Assembly (NCBI GenBank): GCA_033807775.1
Contig: CM066326.1
Span: forward strand, 86,156,873-86,220,872
Length of the DNA: 64,000 nucleotides
Source of the DNA: Saussurea involucrata
Taxonomy: Eukaryota; Streptophyta; Magnoliopsida; Asterales; Asteraceae
Direction of reading: 5' to 3'
Under the pieces are notes generated by a model. That model was given only the letters and a program-made list of their open reading frames with translations. It searched no databases and had not been told where the DNA came from. Position numbers and translations under genes: made by a program. Shown here one piece after another: positions 1-10,300 of the stretch. Within the stretch, counting starts at the first letter, position 1; each line of letters starts with the position of its first letter.

Positions 1-352
1 AGGCTAAATAAAGCAAGACATAAACAAATATAAGGTAAGATGAACAGATGAATGCTTATCCGTTTTTTATCTTGTTCGTTTTATTTGGATGTCGCCTTTT
101 CAGTGTATTACGGTGTTATGCCAAATAAAGTTGGGCATGATAGAACCCAACTTTCTTGCTTGATTTTTTTATCGGATTTTCATTAATTTCTACTTGTATT
201 ACATGTTTTTATCTTGCTACATTGTCTGCTTCCACTCCATTTCATCGTGCACACACCATGAATCGTTTTTCAACGTGTTTTATATCCTTTTCACCTGTTA
301 TATTACCTATTTTATTGCTTGCTTGCTTGCACACACCTTTGAGTTGGGCACG

Positions 353-470
353 AGTCCGGGTCTTCACGGAAACAGCCTCTCGATCCTTGTGGTTGACGTA
401 AGGTATGCATACGTCCTACCCCTCCCAGACCCTACTTTCAAGCGGGATTTACTGGGTTCGTTTAGTTTGG
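353..470 (+). repeat. Au-type SINE-like fragment
   Basis: The segment reads as a 3' SINE portion: a block about a cytosine-rich 'acccc..cagaccc' stretch followed by 'tactgggttcgttt'. This resembles the conserved 3' end of plant Au SINEs (ACTGGGTTTGTT), which is recalled knowledge. Related copies lie at 10752-10868, 11262-11560 and, inverted, at 23608-23735. The rest of 1-500 holds nothing I recognise. Confidence 0.5.
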
Positions 471-509
471 TTTCTTTGTTGCTTTTCTATTCAATGTGGT
501 TCTTATTAA

Positions 510-1071
510 GGGTTATTTACCTAAATGACCTCCTAAAAAGTGATTTTTTAAATACATGACCTTCCGACAAGTTTCTAGGTATTCTTGTGGAGTAATTATC
601 ATAAATAGCCATATTGGTTTAAGTTTTTTAAAATTTAACCACCATTTTTTTCTTCCAAAAATGTCCGGAATCCCGCAAGTCTGACACTGCAAGCCACCTT
701 TTTCTTGAGGTGTGATAAATTATGAGAAAAAAACCTTTTACGCCCCCCTAGTCAAAACCGCACCTTGTGGTTTTCCTAAAAATCCGTATTTTCGTCAGAA
801 AAAATCTGATTTTGTCATAAAAAGTCTGACACCGCAAGCCACTGCAAGGGAAAGGTGGCTTGCGGTGTCAAGCTTGCGGGATTCCGGACATTCTTGAAAA
901 AAGTTAAATTTGAAGGCTAAATTTCAAAAAACTTAACCCAATATGGCTATTTATGTTAATTTCTCTATTCTTGTGTATGGAAGTGACATTCTTTACATTC
1001 TTCTGTTAACCAGTGACATTCTCAAATCTGTCGGGGAAAAAACCTGGCAGGTCATTTAACCAAAGGATCCA
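510..1071. mobile_element. Fold-back (MULE-like) non-autonomous element
   Basis: Two inverted arms match over more than 150 bp: the left arm around 510-705 and the right arm around 825-1071. Both carry the blocks TAAATGACC, CATAAATAGCCATATTGG and GTCCGGAATCCCGCAAG in opposite orientation. Flanks TCTTATTAA (501-509) and TTTTATTAA (1072-1080) agree in 8 of 9 bases, as expected of a Mutator-like target duplication. No transposase is encoded. It lies just upstream of, or inside the 5' UTR intron of, the DUF1644 gene. Confidence 0.65.
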
Positions 1072-1188
1072 TTTTATTAATAGTTGCAATGTTTTTTAGT
1101 TTTTTAGTTTTTTTTTTTTAATTTTATATTGGATTTGCTTATGGTTAATCATTTGGTTTCTACTCATTAAGATGTTTTTAAGTACCGT

Positions 1189-1194
1189 ATTACA
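1189..1194 (+). promoter_or_regulatory. Probable 3' splice acceptor of a 5' UTR intron
   Basis: TTACAG at 1189-1194 follows a long T-rich stretch (about 1088-1135) and stands 9 nt before the DUF1644 start codon. No in-frame coding exon is visible upstream, so the intron would separate a non-coding first exon. The donor was not located. Confidence 0.5.
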
Positions 1195-1203
1195 GTGAAA
1201 TCA

Positions 1204-2262
1204 ATGGCTAGTAGAAAACGGAAAATCCCAAATGATGCCGAAATTGGTGCACTCCACAAAGAATGGGATGAAATTTCTTGCCCGATATGCATGGACCACC
1301 CGCACAATGCCGTTCTTATCATGTGCAGTTCTCACGAGAACGGCTGCCGATCGTTCATTTGTGACACAAGTTACCGCCACTCCAATTGTTTGGATCGGTT
1401 CAAGAAACTCGTACCCGATAGCAGCCCGACTCCCGCTAGTTTGTTAACGGAAAACGATAACTCAACTGAACCTAACGGAAATCATGAATCAATCGAACCA
1501 GATGCAATTGTGGAGTTTGGTGGTGGCCCGTTAGGAGCCGTAGATTCCGATCATACGTCGAGTTCGAGCTCGAGTTCGAGTTTGAAGTGCCCGTTGTGTC
1601 GAGGAAGTGTGTCGAGATGGGAAGTTGTGGAGGAGGCTCGGCAGTATCTGAATTTAAAACCGCGAAGTTGTTCTCAAGAATCGTGTTCGTTTTCCGGAAA
1701 CTATCGGGAGCTTCGTCGGCATGCTAGGCGGGCCCACCCGATGGCCCGCCCGTCTGACGTGGACCCGTTACGCGAACGGGCTTGGAGACGGCTCGAGCAC
1801 CAGAGGGAATATGGGGATATAGTTAGCGCGATTCGGTCAGCTATGCCGGGTGCGGTTGTTTTTGGGGACTATGCGATCGAGAATGGAGATAACCATAACC
1901 GCCTAGCTGGCGGTGGCAGTGATAGTAGGGAGAGGGGCGGAGGTGAGGGCGGCAATAATGGACATTGGTGGACTGCGTTTTTCTTGTTTCAGATGATTGG
2001 GTCGATGGAACCGCCGCCTCCTGCCGACAGGAGAGGTGGCAGCAGGCCGCGGGTTCCGACGCGTCACCGCCGTCGGCGGCTGTTGTGGGGGGAAAGCTTG
2101 TTGGGTTTGCAAGATGATGAAGAGGAAGATGAGAGCGATGATGATCCGTTTGGGTTGAATTTGGCGACGGCTGATAACGATGAAGATCGTCATCCTTCCG
2201 AGAACCCGAGGAGGCGTCGGCGCCGATTGACTCGATACAGATCAGATGAAGATCAGTCATGA
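1204..2262 (+). CDS. DUF1644 family zinc-finger protein
   Basis: The single open coding exon encodes 352 aa. Near the N terminus a RING-like cluster begins CPIC (Cys26, Cys29), followed by conserved Cys/His residues and a serine-rich linker, then CPLC. A second Cys/His motif (CSQESCSF with HARRAHP) and the WRRLEHQREYGDI segment complete the DUF1644 signature. The C-terminal part has acidic and arginine-rich stretches. The start is the ATG at 1204. A T-rich tract ending in TTACAG at 1194 looks like a 3' splice acceptor, so a 5' UTR intron is likely. The family is plant-specific and often linked to stress responses, but its biochemistry is poorly known; ubiquitin ligase activity is only inferred from the RING-like motif. 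Confidence 0.92.
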   Translation: MASRKRKIPNDAEIGALHKEWDEISCPICMDHPHNAVLIMCSSHENGCRSFICDTSYRHSNCLDRFKKLVPDSSPTPASLLTENDNSTEPNGNHESIEPDAIVEFGGGPLGAVDSDHTSSSSSSSSLKCPLCRGSVSRWEVVEEARQYLNLKPRSCSQESCSFSGNYRELRRHARRAHPMARPSDVDPLRERAWRRLEHQREYGDIVSAIRSAMPGAVVFGDYAIENGDNHNRLAGGGSDSRERGGGEGGNNGHWWTAFFLFQMIGSMEPPPPADRRGGSRPRVPTRHRRRRLLWGESLLGLQDDEEEDESDDDPFGLNLATADNDEDRHPSENPRRRRRRLTRYRSDEDQS

Positions 2263-2336
2263 ATAATCCGGTAGTCTTTCCATGCTCTTGGATATTACAC
2301 AGTTTCATTTGAGAGCTGTAAATATCTTTAAAATCA

Positions 2337-2491
2337 TGAGAACCAACTATTCATTAATTATTAATTATTCATGATGAATATCACGATAGATATTCACGAT
2401 ATTCATCATTAATAATGAAAATGCATGATATTCATAATGAATAATATTCATGAATATTTTAGGTATACTAATCATGAATAGTTGGTTCTCA
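2337..2491. mobile_element. Palindromic MITE in the DUF1644 3' region
   Basis: The ends TGAGAACCAACTATTCAT and ATGAATAGTTGGTTCTCA are perfect inverted repeats of 18 bp. The interior is a chain of ATTCATGATGAAT-like palindromes, so transcripts would fold into a long hairpin. It starts 75 bp after the DUF1644 stop codon and is probably within the 3' UTR. The target duplication is not clear. Confidence 0.7.
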
Positions 2492-2637
2492 ATCTGGGGG
2501 TTCCACGTATTTTTACGTGGCTTCATAAATTACTGAACTGCACATGTTAGATTAAAGCCCTAAAACCTTTTGCAATTTTTTCTCATGTCTACCTCACTTT
2601 TGCCATCCTGTCATACCAAACACACATACTAGACCAA

Positions 2638-2932
2638 GGGGCAGATTGGTTGGTTTTTCATTAAGTCATGTATGGATAAAGCTGTATGTGTGGATTAATC
2701 TGTCTACGGGAAAGTTTTTGTTTGAGAGAATTTTTTCACAGATGAAGGGAGCGTGTTTTATAAAGTGGTTGGGCGAGTTTGGAAAAATTGGTTTTATGCA
2801 TAAAACTCCCTCCTAGATGCTTACTAATAAGCTAGTTTCCATATTATTAAGTCACTATCAAATAGTCATGTACACTTGACCGAATAAGCTGCGAGTTCCA
2901 TTAAGCTCGTTAAGCTGCTAACAAACAGACTC
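2638..2932. mobile_element. Tourist-like MITE, copy 1
   Basis: Begins GGGGCAGATTGGTTGG and ends GCTGCTAACAAACAGACTC, matching copies at 12107-12403, 17148-17383 and 23934-24236 that carry TTA/TAA target duplications. The right flank is TAA but the left flank is not, so this copy is older or its left boundary is off. Confidence 0.6.
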
Positions 2933-3836
2933 TAATAATCCATGTGGTAACCGTTTAAAATTTCCATCTTCTTGATACTTTATTATTTATTTATTTTCCA
3001 GATTTATGCAGATAAAGAAAACCGAGGCCATTCGTTTCTAAGCGGTACAAATGGAGGGACCGATCGACCGATCGATCATGGAATTTGAATCGGAGTCAGA
3101 GTCGTTTCGTTTTCGTTTAAAAAAAAAGGAGAAAAAGCAATGTTTAAACAATCTCTGGTGGGTGCATTTAGTTTTTTTTTATGTGATTGTTCAATTACAC
3201 CATTTATGGGAAGGGTTTCATGCAAGATTTGAATTAATGTATTTCCTTGGAATGGAACTTTAATCTATCTATCTATCTATCTATATTTTCATTTATGTGG
3301 TATGTTTCTTCTGCACATATCTGGACTCATGGTTTTAAGTTATGCCGAAATTTCGGTACAAGTATTGTATAAGAAAGTAGTATGCTACAAATGGTATCAA
3401 AACTGGGAACCAGACTTGTGTGCTAACGAGGATGTTGGGCTCTCAAGGGGTGGGTGGATTAAGTTTACGAGGGACTTATCTTCTATCGTGTTTTAAACCC
3501 GTAAGTTTAGGAGTGGACAAAACAAATAATATCTTGTACGGTTGGCATGGAATGTTACATATCATATGTATTTTTTTTATTTTCTATGATAAAATATTAT
3601 TTTTGTAATGCATAATTTGAGTAGGGTTGGGATAATGTTAGAAAATTTTGAGTTTGGTGGCAATTTTTGGATGACTTTGAAGGATCATCAACATACTTTT
3701 TATAATTTCTTTTTATATAAAATAATAATTTCCTTTTAAATAAAATAAGAACTAAAAGTCAAAATTTTAGAAAAATTATATTTCAATAACTCTAAACAAA
3801 AATCATAATTTCTAAACAAGATACAAAAATCGCACA
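2933..3836. other. Intergenic stretch without a recognised gene
   Basis: AT-rich sequence with a short TCTA microsatellite near 3263-3283. The small open frames here have no recognisable domain or coding character. Confidence 0.6.
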
Positions 3837-3845
3837 TTTTAACAA

Positions 3846-4209
3846 GGGAAATTAATTAAAATGCCACAAGTTTGAAAGTGACTTACCAAAATACCCCAAA
3901 TTTTGAAAAGTTTACCAAAATGCCATAAATTCCCGCGGTGGGAGCCCTCTATAGCGGGCAGGGACCAAATGTGAAAATTTTTGCAAGATTATTTACACTT
4001 TCAGTCCCCACTGCGGGCCGCGATCGTAGGACTCCGCCGCGGGCAGGGACTGAAAGTGTAAATAATCTGCACATAAAATTTAAAAAATGGTCCCTGCTCG
4101 CGATCGCGGGACTCCACCGCGGGAATTTATGGCATTTTGGTAAACTTTTCAAAATTTGGGGTATTTTGGTAAGTCAACTTCAAACTTGTGTCATTTTAAT
4201 TGATTTCCC
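3846..4209. mobile_element. MULE-type fold-back MITE upstream of the thioredoxin-like gene
   Basis: Ends are GGGAAATTAATTAAAAT and its near complement ending ATTTCCC. The flanking direct repeat TTTTAACAA is perfect at 3837-3845 and 4210-4218, a 9-bp Mutator-type duplication. The inside is two inverted arms rich in CGCGATCG-like blocks. The right end lies only about 100 bp before the start codon of the next gene, so it occupies promoter or 5' UTR sequence. A sister copy is at 47820-48088, and a larger relative spans 46441-49240. Confidence 0.85.
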
Positions 4210-4311
4210 TTTTAACAAACTACAGGGACTAAAAACGTAATTTATTCTTTACGATAATAACCCCTTTTGAGGTAACGAACTTTTATTCGCAGAGTGGTTA
4301 GGGGGAAAACG

Positions 4312-7300
4312 ATGAGCTACCTATTGAGAACCTTGAAGAAGAAGGAAGAAGTAGATTCCATAATCAGAGACACCATTGATGAGCTTCTCGTTCTTCGTTT
4401 CGGTAGATCTTCCGATTCCGTTTGTCTTCAACTCGATGATATCGTACGCACTCAATTTCAACTTTCTAGGGTTCTTATTATTCAATCGATCTCCGTTTTT
4501 CGTTTGTTAAGAAATGAATTTTTGCAGCTTTCGAAATCAGAACGAGAGGTATCTAAGTTCGCAAGCATAGCATTAGTGGATGTTGATTCGGAGGAAATTC
4601 AAGTTTATACCAAGTATTTTGACATCACACTCATTCCTTCCACGGTTTTCTTCTTTAATGCTCATCATATGAAGATGGATTCTGGGTAATTTTCTCTATT
4701 TTTATTTGATTACTATATCTGCATTCGTGTTTTGCTTTTTGTTTGTTTGTTTTGTTTCTGAATCTTATGGTTCACAAGTTTTTATCTATCTTGCACTTAC
4801 AAAGGATATTTCAAATATGTAACCATTAGGGCATCCAATAGGTAACACCAAATCTTATACAATATTTATAAAAAAAGTGTGTAAAATTCAGTGCAAACTG
4901 TAATTGTTTGTTTTTTGTTTAACCGTGGGTATCCGGTCCAACTTACTCCCACCGTTGGCCGCGAGCGAAATGCCTGGAGTCATTGTGATAAGCCACCAAT
5001 AATTAAGGTGTATTCCAGAAAGAAAGGGAATGATCAGGGGTAGAAAATAGGGAAGTTGCTGTAATGGGGGAAAATCCTTTCTTTCCATTTGAGCGAGTAG
5101 TAGTCAGTATAAAATAAGGGGTTAAGGAGGGAATAGGGGTGTCTGAGTTTTCTGTGAGATTTCTCATTTTGGAGTGAACCTGGCTCTCGAAATCCAGGCT
5201 AATCTTTTCTGTAATCGTGATTTCCCTTTTACAATTCAATAACAATCCCTTGGTTCTTATCAATTGGTATCAGAGCCCAAAATTCTGGTAACCATGGCGC
5301 CCAAAAATCAAGGAGAACGGATCGATTCATTGGAAGAAACTGTCCAGGCGAGGGGAGAAAGATTCGAGTCGGTGGACTCCGGTCTCAAATCGGTGAAGAA
5401 CAGCATCCAGATGATTTGCAATCAGGATGCCGTGAACGCCAAGAGGATGGAAGGGCTTGATCGAGGGATCCAGATGGTGATGGAGAAATTAGAATCCCTG
5501 AGTCGGCCAGAAACGTTGAGTCCAACAGGCCCAATACCCTCAAACGGGTCTGATCAGGGGGTCGGTTCAGCATCGAATGGGAAAGGCCAAGGGGACCGTG
5601 GTCCTCCGCATCAATTTGTGTCTCAATCGCTGGGAAGTGGTGGTCAGAAAAATTCAGGAGTGCACACCGCTGATTGGAGGCTGAGGAGAATTGAATTGCC
5701 GACGTTCAATGGAGATGACCCCGACGGTTGGATTTTCAGGGCCGAGAGATATTTTGCGCTTCAACGATTTGAAGAGGCAGAGAAGGTGGCAACTGCGGGA
5801 ATATGTATGGAAGGGGAGGCCCTCGCGTGGTTCCAATGGACGGAGAGTCGTCGTCCAATTGCTTTATGGGCCGAATTGAAGATTTTGTTGATTGGTAGGT
5901 TCCGACCTACGTTAAGGGGATCGGCTTGGGAACAGTTATTAGCACTCCGACAGGAAGGAACTGTAAGGGAGTATCGCCACTCCTTCGAGATCCTTTCATC
6001 CTCACTTGGAGACCTCACCGAGGATGTTTTAGAAGGGAATTTCATCAATGGCTTAAAACCACATATCCAAGCCGAGGTACGTTTGATGCGACCCCAAGGG
6101 TTGATGAAGGTTATGGAGACGGCTCAGCTTGTGGAAGACAAAAATAGCCAGCTTTCCGGAGGGTTCAAGTCGCTAAGTATAGGGTACAAGCCATCGATCG
6201 GAATTTCGGGCAACAATTCAAAAAGTATAAACCCTAATATTTCTGCGATTACAACTCATAAGGCTCCTAGTCCGGTGCCGACCAACCCAGTGAAAACAAC
6301 GCTGGATACGGCTAGACGAATAACGGAAGAGGAACTTCGGGATAAACGTGCCCGAGGTCTTTGCTTCCGCTGTGATGAAAAGTATAAGGTTGGTCATAGA
6401 TGCAAGAAGAAGGAGCTGTCAATTTTGCTGCTACAGGATGAACCCACAGAAGAGGAGATTGAGAGTGAGCCTGATGACGTCGAACCCGAGGTCAATCCAG
6501 TAATACAGGCAGCCGAACTGTCACTGAATTCAGTGGTGGGATTAACATCGCCTAAGACCATGAAGCTTAGGGGTTACATCAACAACGTGGAGGTAATCGT
6601 ATTGATCGACTGTGGAGCGTCCCACAATTTTGTTTCGAAGAGGAAGTTGGAACAACTCCAACTTTCTTTAGACGACACAACTAATTTTGGGGTGAAGGTG
6701 GGGACCGGCCAGGTGGTACGAGGAAACGGTGTTTGCAAGAGCGTTGAGTTGTTCCTTCCAGAAATTAAAGTACGAACTGATTTTCTACCCCTCGAATTAG
6801 GGAGCACAGATGTGATCCTTGGAATGCAGTGGCTAGAGACATTGGGGGAGATGAAGGTCAATTGGAAATCGCTTCGGATGGAATTTTGGGTGAACGGAAA
6901 GAGAGTCACGGTACAAGGGGAACCAGATCTGAACAAGTCGGCGATCGCGTTACGATCATTAATTAAGTGTTGGAGCGGGGGAGAGGAATTGATGTTACTT
7001 GACTTGTACAATATGCAAGAAGATAGTCAAAAGGTGGGGGTTGAAACCGTCGGCCATTGGGAGGATGTCTTGGCGACTTTTGTGGACGTTTTCCAACCAT
7101 TACACTCACTGCCTCCTGAACGCAAACAGGACCATGCTATCCCCCTACAACCAAATACAGCCCCGATATGTGTTCGACCGTACCGATACTCATACGAGCA
7201 AAAAAATGAGATAGAAGGGTTGGTTAGAGAAATGTTGGATGCTCAAGTAATCCGACCAAGCGATAGCCCATACGCAAGTCCGGTCCTGTTAGTGCGAAAG

Positions 7301-10300
7301 AAAGATGGGAGTTGGAGGTTTTGCGTGGATTACCGAGCCCTTAATCGCGTCACAGTAGCCAACAAGTTTCCCATTCCGTTAGTTGACGAATTAATCGACG
7401 AATTAAACGGGGCTCGCATTTTTTCCAAGTTGGACCTCAAGTCCGGATACCACCAGATCAGAATGAAGGAGAAAGATATTGAGAAAACGGCGTTTCGAAC
7501 CCACGAAGGACATTACGAATTCCTCGTGATGCCCTTTGGACTCACCAACGCTCCGGCCACCTTCCAGGCCATCATGAATGACATATTTCGAGCATATTTG
7601 CGGAAGTTCGTACTAATATTCTTTGATGACATCTTGGTGTACAGTCGTGACCAAGAAGAGCACCGCCAACACCTTACTGCTGTTCTACAAACGTTGCGCG
7701 ACAACCACTTGGTTGCAAACAGAAAAAAATGTGTTTTTGGGCAGCCTAAAGTCGAGTACTTAGGGCACGTCATATCGAGTAATGGAGTAGAGGCGGAGTC
7801 TGGCAAGATTCAAGCTATGGTAGAGTGGCCAACACCACGAAACCTAAAAGAGTTGCGAGGATTTTTGGGGATAACAGGGTACTACCGACGGTTCGTAAAA
7901 GGGTACGGAAACATGGCAAGACCCCTAACGCAACTCTTAAAAAAGGGGGGATTCAAGTGGTGTCCTGAAGCTGAGGTTGCCTTCCAACAGCTGAAAGGAG
8001 CTATGACGAAGTTACCGATCTTAGCACTCCCTGACTTTCAGCAAGAATTTGTCGTGGAGACTGATGCGTCGGGCACAGGTGTGGGAGCAGTACTGATGCA
8101 ACAGCAGCGACCATTAGCATTTTTTAGTCAAGCATTACCAGATCGGATGCGGGTACATTCCGTCTACGAACGAGAATTAATGGCTATCGTGCTCGCTATT
8201 CGGAAGTGGAAACATTACTTGATGGGCAGAAAATTTGTAGTGAAAACGGATCAACGAAGCTTAAAGTATCTGTTAGAACAACGGGAGGTGGCACCGGAGT
8301 ACCAACGTTGGATGATGAAGTTGATTGTTCTCGATCCAATTTAAACCTGGAAAGGAAAATGTGGCGGCAGACGCGCTGTCACGGATCAATCACCAAGCCG
8401 TTCTGATGGGCTTAGTTACCGTACAACAGCTCGATCTCAAAGTAATTAGCGCGGAACTGGAGCAGGAACCGAAGTGGAAGACCATAAGGGAGCAATTAGC
8501 TTCGGGAATCGGTGTATCGGTCCCATACCAGCTACGCGAAGGATTGCTCTTACGTAAAGGAAGGATTATCCTTCATCCAGATTCGTCCATGATACCACCA
8601 ATCTTGCGGGAGCTACACTCGGGAAGTATCGGGGGTCACTCGGGATTCTTGAAAACTTATCAGCGAGTGAAAACGGAATTTTGGTGGGAAGGGATGAAAG
8701 GTAAAGTCCAAACCTATGTGCAAGAATGTGCGGTATGTCAAAGAAACAAAACCTCTACTTTGACTCCAGCGGGTCTACTACAACCCTTAGCGATTCCTCA
8801 ACAGGTTTGGGAGGAATTATCTATGGACTTTGTGGAAGGTCTCCCAACATCGGAGGGGTACAATGCCCTGTTGGTAGTTGTCGATCGTTTAACAAAATAC
8901 AGTCATTTTATCGGGTTAAAGCATCCTTTTACAGCTCAGACCGTTGCTCGAGTGTTTGTAAAGGAAGTGATAAGGCTACATGGCATACCAAAATCCATCG
9001 TATCAGATCGGGGCAACGTCTTCCTCAGCAATTTCTGGAAAGAATTGTGGCGTTTGCAAGGCACTCGGTTGAACTATAGTACGGCTTATCACCCACAAAG
9101 TGATGGTCAGACGGAGGTGGTTAATAGGTGTGTCGAAACATACCTCCGTTGTTTCGCCAGTGTACAACCAAAAAAATGGGCAGCTTGGCTACCTTGGGCA
9201 GAATACTGGTACAATACATCCTTTCACTCAGCCACGAAATCAACCCCGTTTCAATTGTTGTATGGACGAGAACCACCCCGCATCGTGCCTTTTCCAGCAG
9301 GGGAGCCGACCAATGCAGCAGTAGATCAACTCTTACTGGATCGAGACAAAATGCTAGAAGAATTACGGCGACAACTGTTAAGAGCCCAACAAAGAATGAA
9401 GGACTCAGCGGACCGACACCGTCGAGACATCGAGTTTGACGTCGGGACTAAAGTGTACTTAAAAATGCGGCCGTATAGGCAATCAACTATGGGAGGAACC
9501 AGTAACGTGAAGTTGGCACCCCGATATTATGGACCCTTTGTGGTGACCGAAAGGGTCGGCAAGGTTGCGTATCGTCTACAACTACCACCGGAGAGTGCTA
9601 TTCATCCAGTGTTCCATGTTTCGCAGTTGAAAGCTGCTGTGGGGGATCACGTTGAATCGGTCCCGTTACCGACAACCATAGGCACTGATTGTGAGTCAGA
9701 CACCGAACCAGAAACGTTGAAAGGTGTTCGTTTTCGCCACAATAAAGAGGTGGAAGTGTTAATCGGCTGGAAAGGACTACCGGAAGGGGAGGACACCTGG
9801 GAACCCTACAAAGTCATTTGCCAACAATTTCCTTCGTTTCACCTTGAGGACAAGGTGACTCATTGGGGAGGAAGTATTGATAAGCCACCAATAATTAAGG
9901 TGTATTCCAGAAAGAAAGGGAATGATCAGGGGTAGAAAATAGGGAAGTTGCTGTAATGGGGGAAAATCCTTTCTTTCCATTTGAGCGAGTAGTAGTCAGT
10001 ATAAAATAAGGGGTTAAGGAGGGAATAGGGGTGTCTGAGTTTTCTGTGAGATTTCTCATTTTGGAGTGAACCTGGCTCTCGAAATCCAGGCTAATCTTTT
10101 CTGTAATCGTGATTTCCCTTTTACAATTCAATAACAATCCCTTGGTTCTTATCACATTGCTCCCATGGCTACAAGGGTTTTGGTAAAGCCCTTGGATTCG
10201 AACCCGGGGAAGATGAGGATTAGATTTTCACTACATCCCCGTGAGCCTTAATGTGCCACAACCCAAGTGGTTAACGGTAATTGTTGTATTAAGAGGAAGT

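Larger units (their letters stand above)
4986..10154 (+). mobile_element. Ty3/Gypsy chromovirus LTR retrotransposon (Reina-like)
   Basis: A complete 5169-bp element flanked by the 5-bp duplication CATTG (4981-4985 and 10155-10159). It has 277-bp LTRs, an initiator-Met tRNA primer site, gag-pol reading frames and a chromodomain after integrase. Short LTRs, about 5 kb length and the chromodomain suggest the Reina clade. The two LTRs look identical by eye, so the insertion is recent. It lies in sense orientation in the second intron of the thioredoxin-like gene. One frame break separates RNase H from integrase. Confidence 0.96.
4909..10276 (-). mobile_element. tRNA-derived SINE (family S1), split by an LTR retrotransposon
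   Basis: The SINE reads on the minus strand: head at 10160-10276, tail at 4909-4985. The head has an A-box-like TGTGGCACATTAAGG and a B-box GGGTTCGAATCC; the tail ends in an A-rich run next to 4909. The element is bounded by GTAATTGTT at 4900-4908 and 10277-10285. The insertion at 4986-10154 interrupts it with duplication CATTG. The same family occurs at 20284-20452, 22259-23590 and 32500-32680. Confidence 0.85.

Noticed and set aside
1195..1203. Upstream GTG as the start of the DUF1644 protein
   Set aside because: Plants use ATG; the GTG is directly after a splice acceptor and the ATG at 1204 is in frame.
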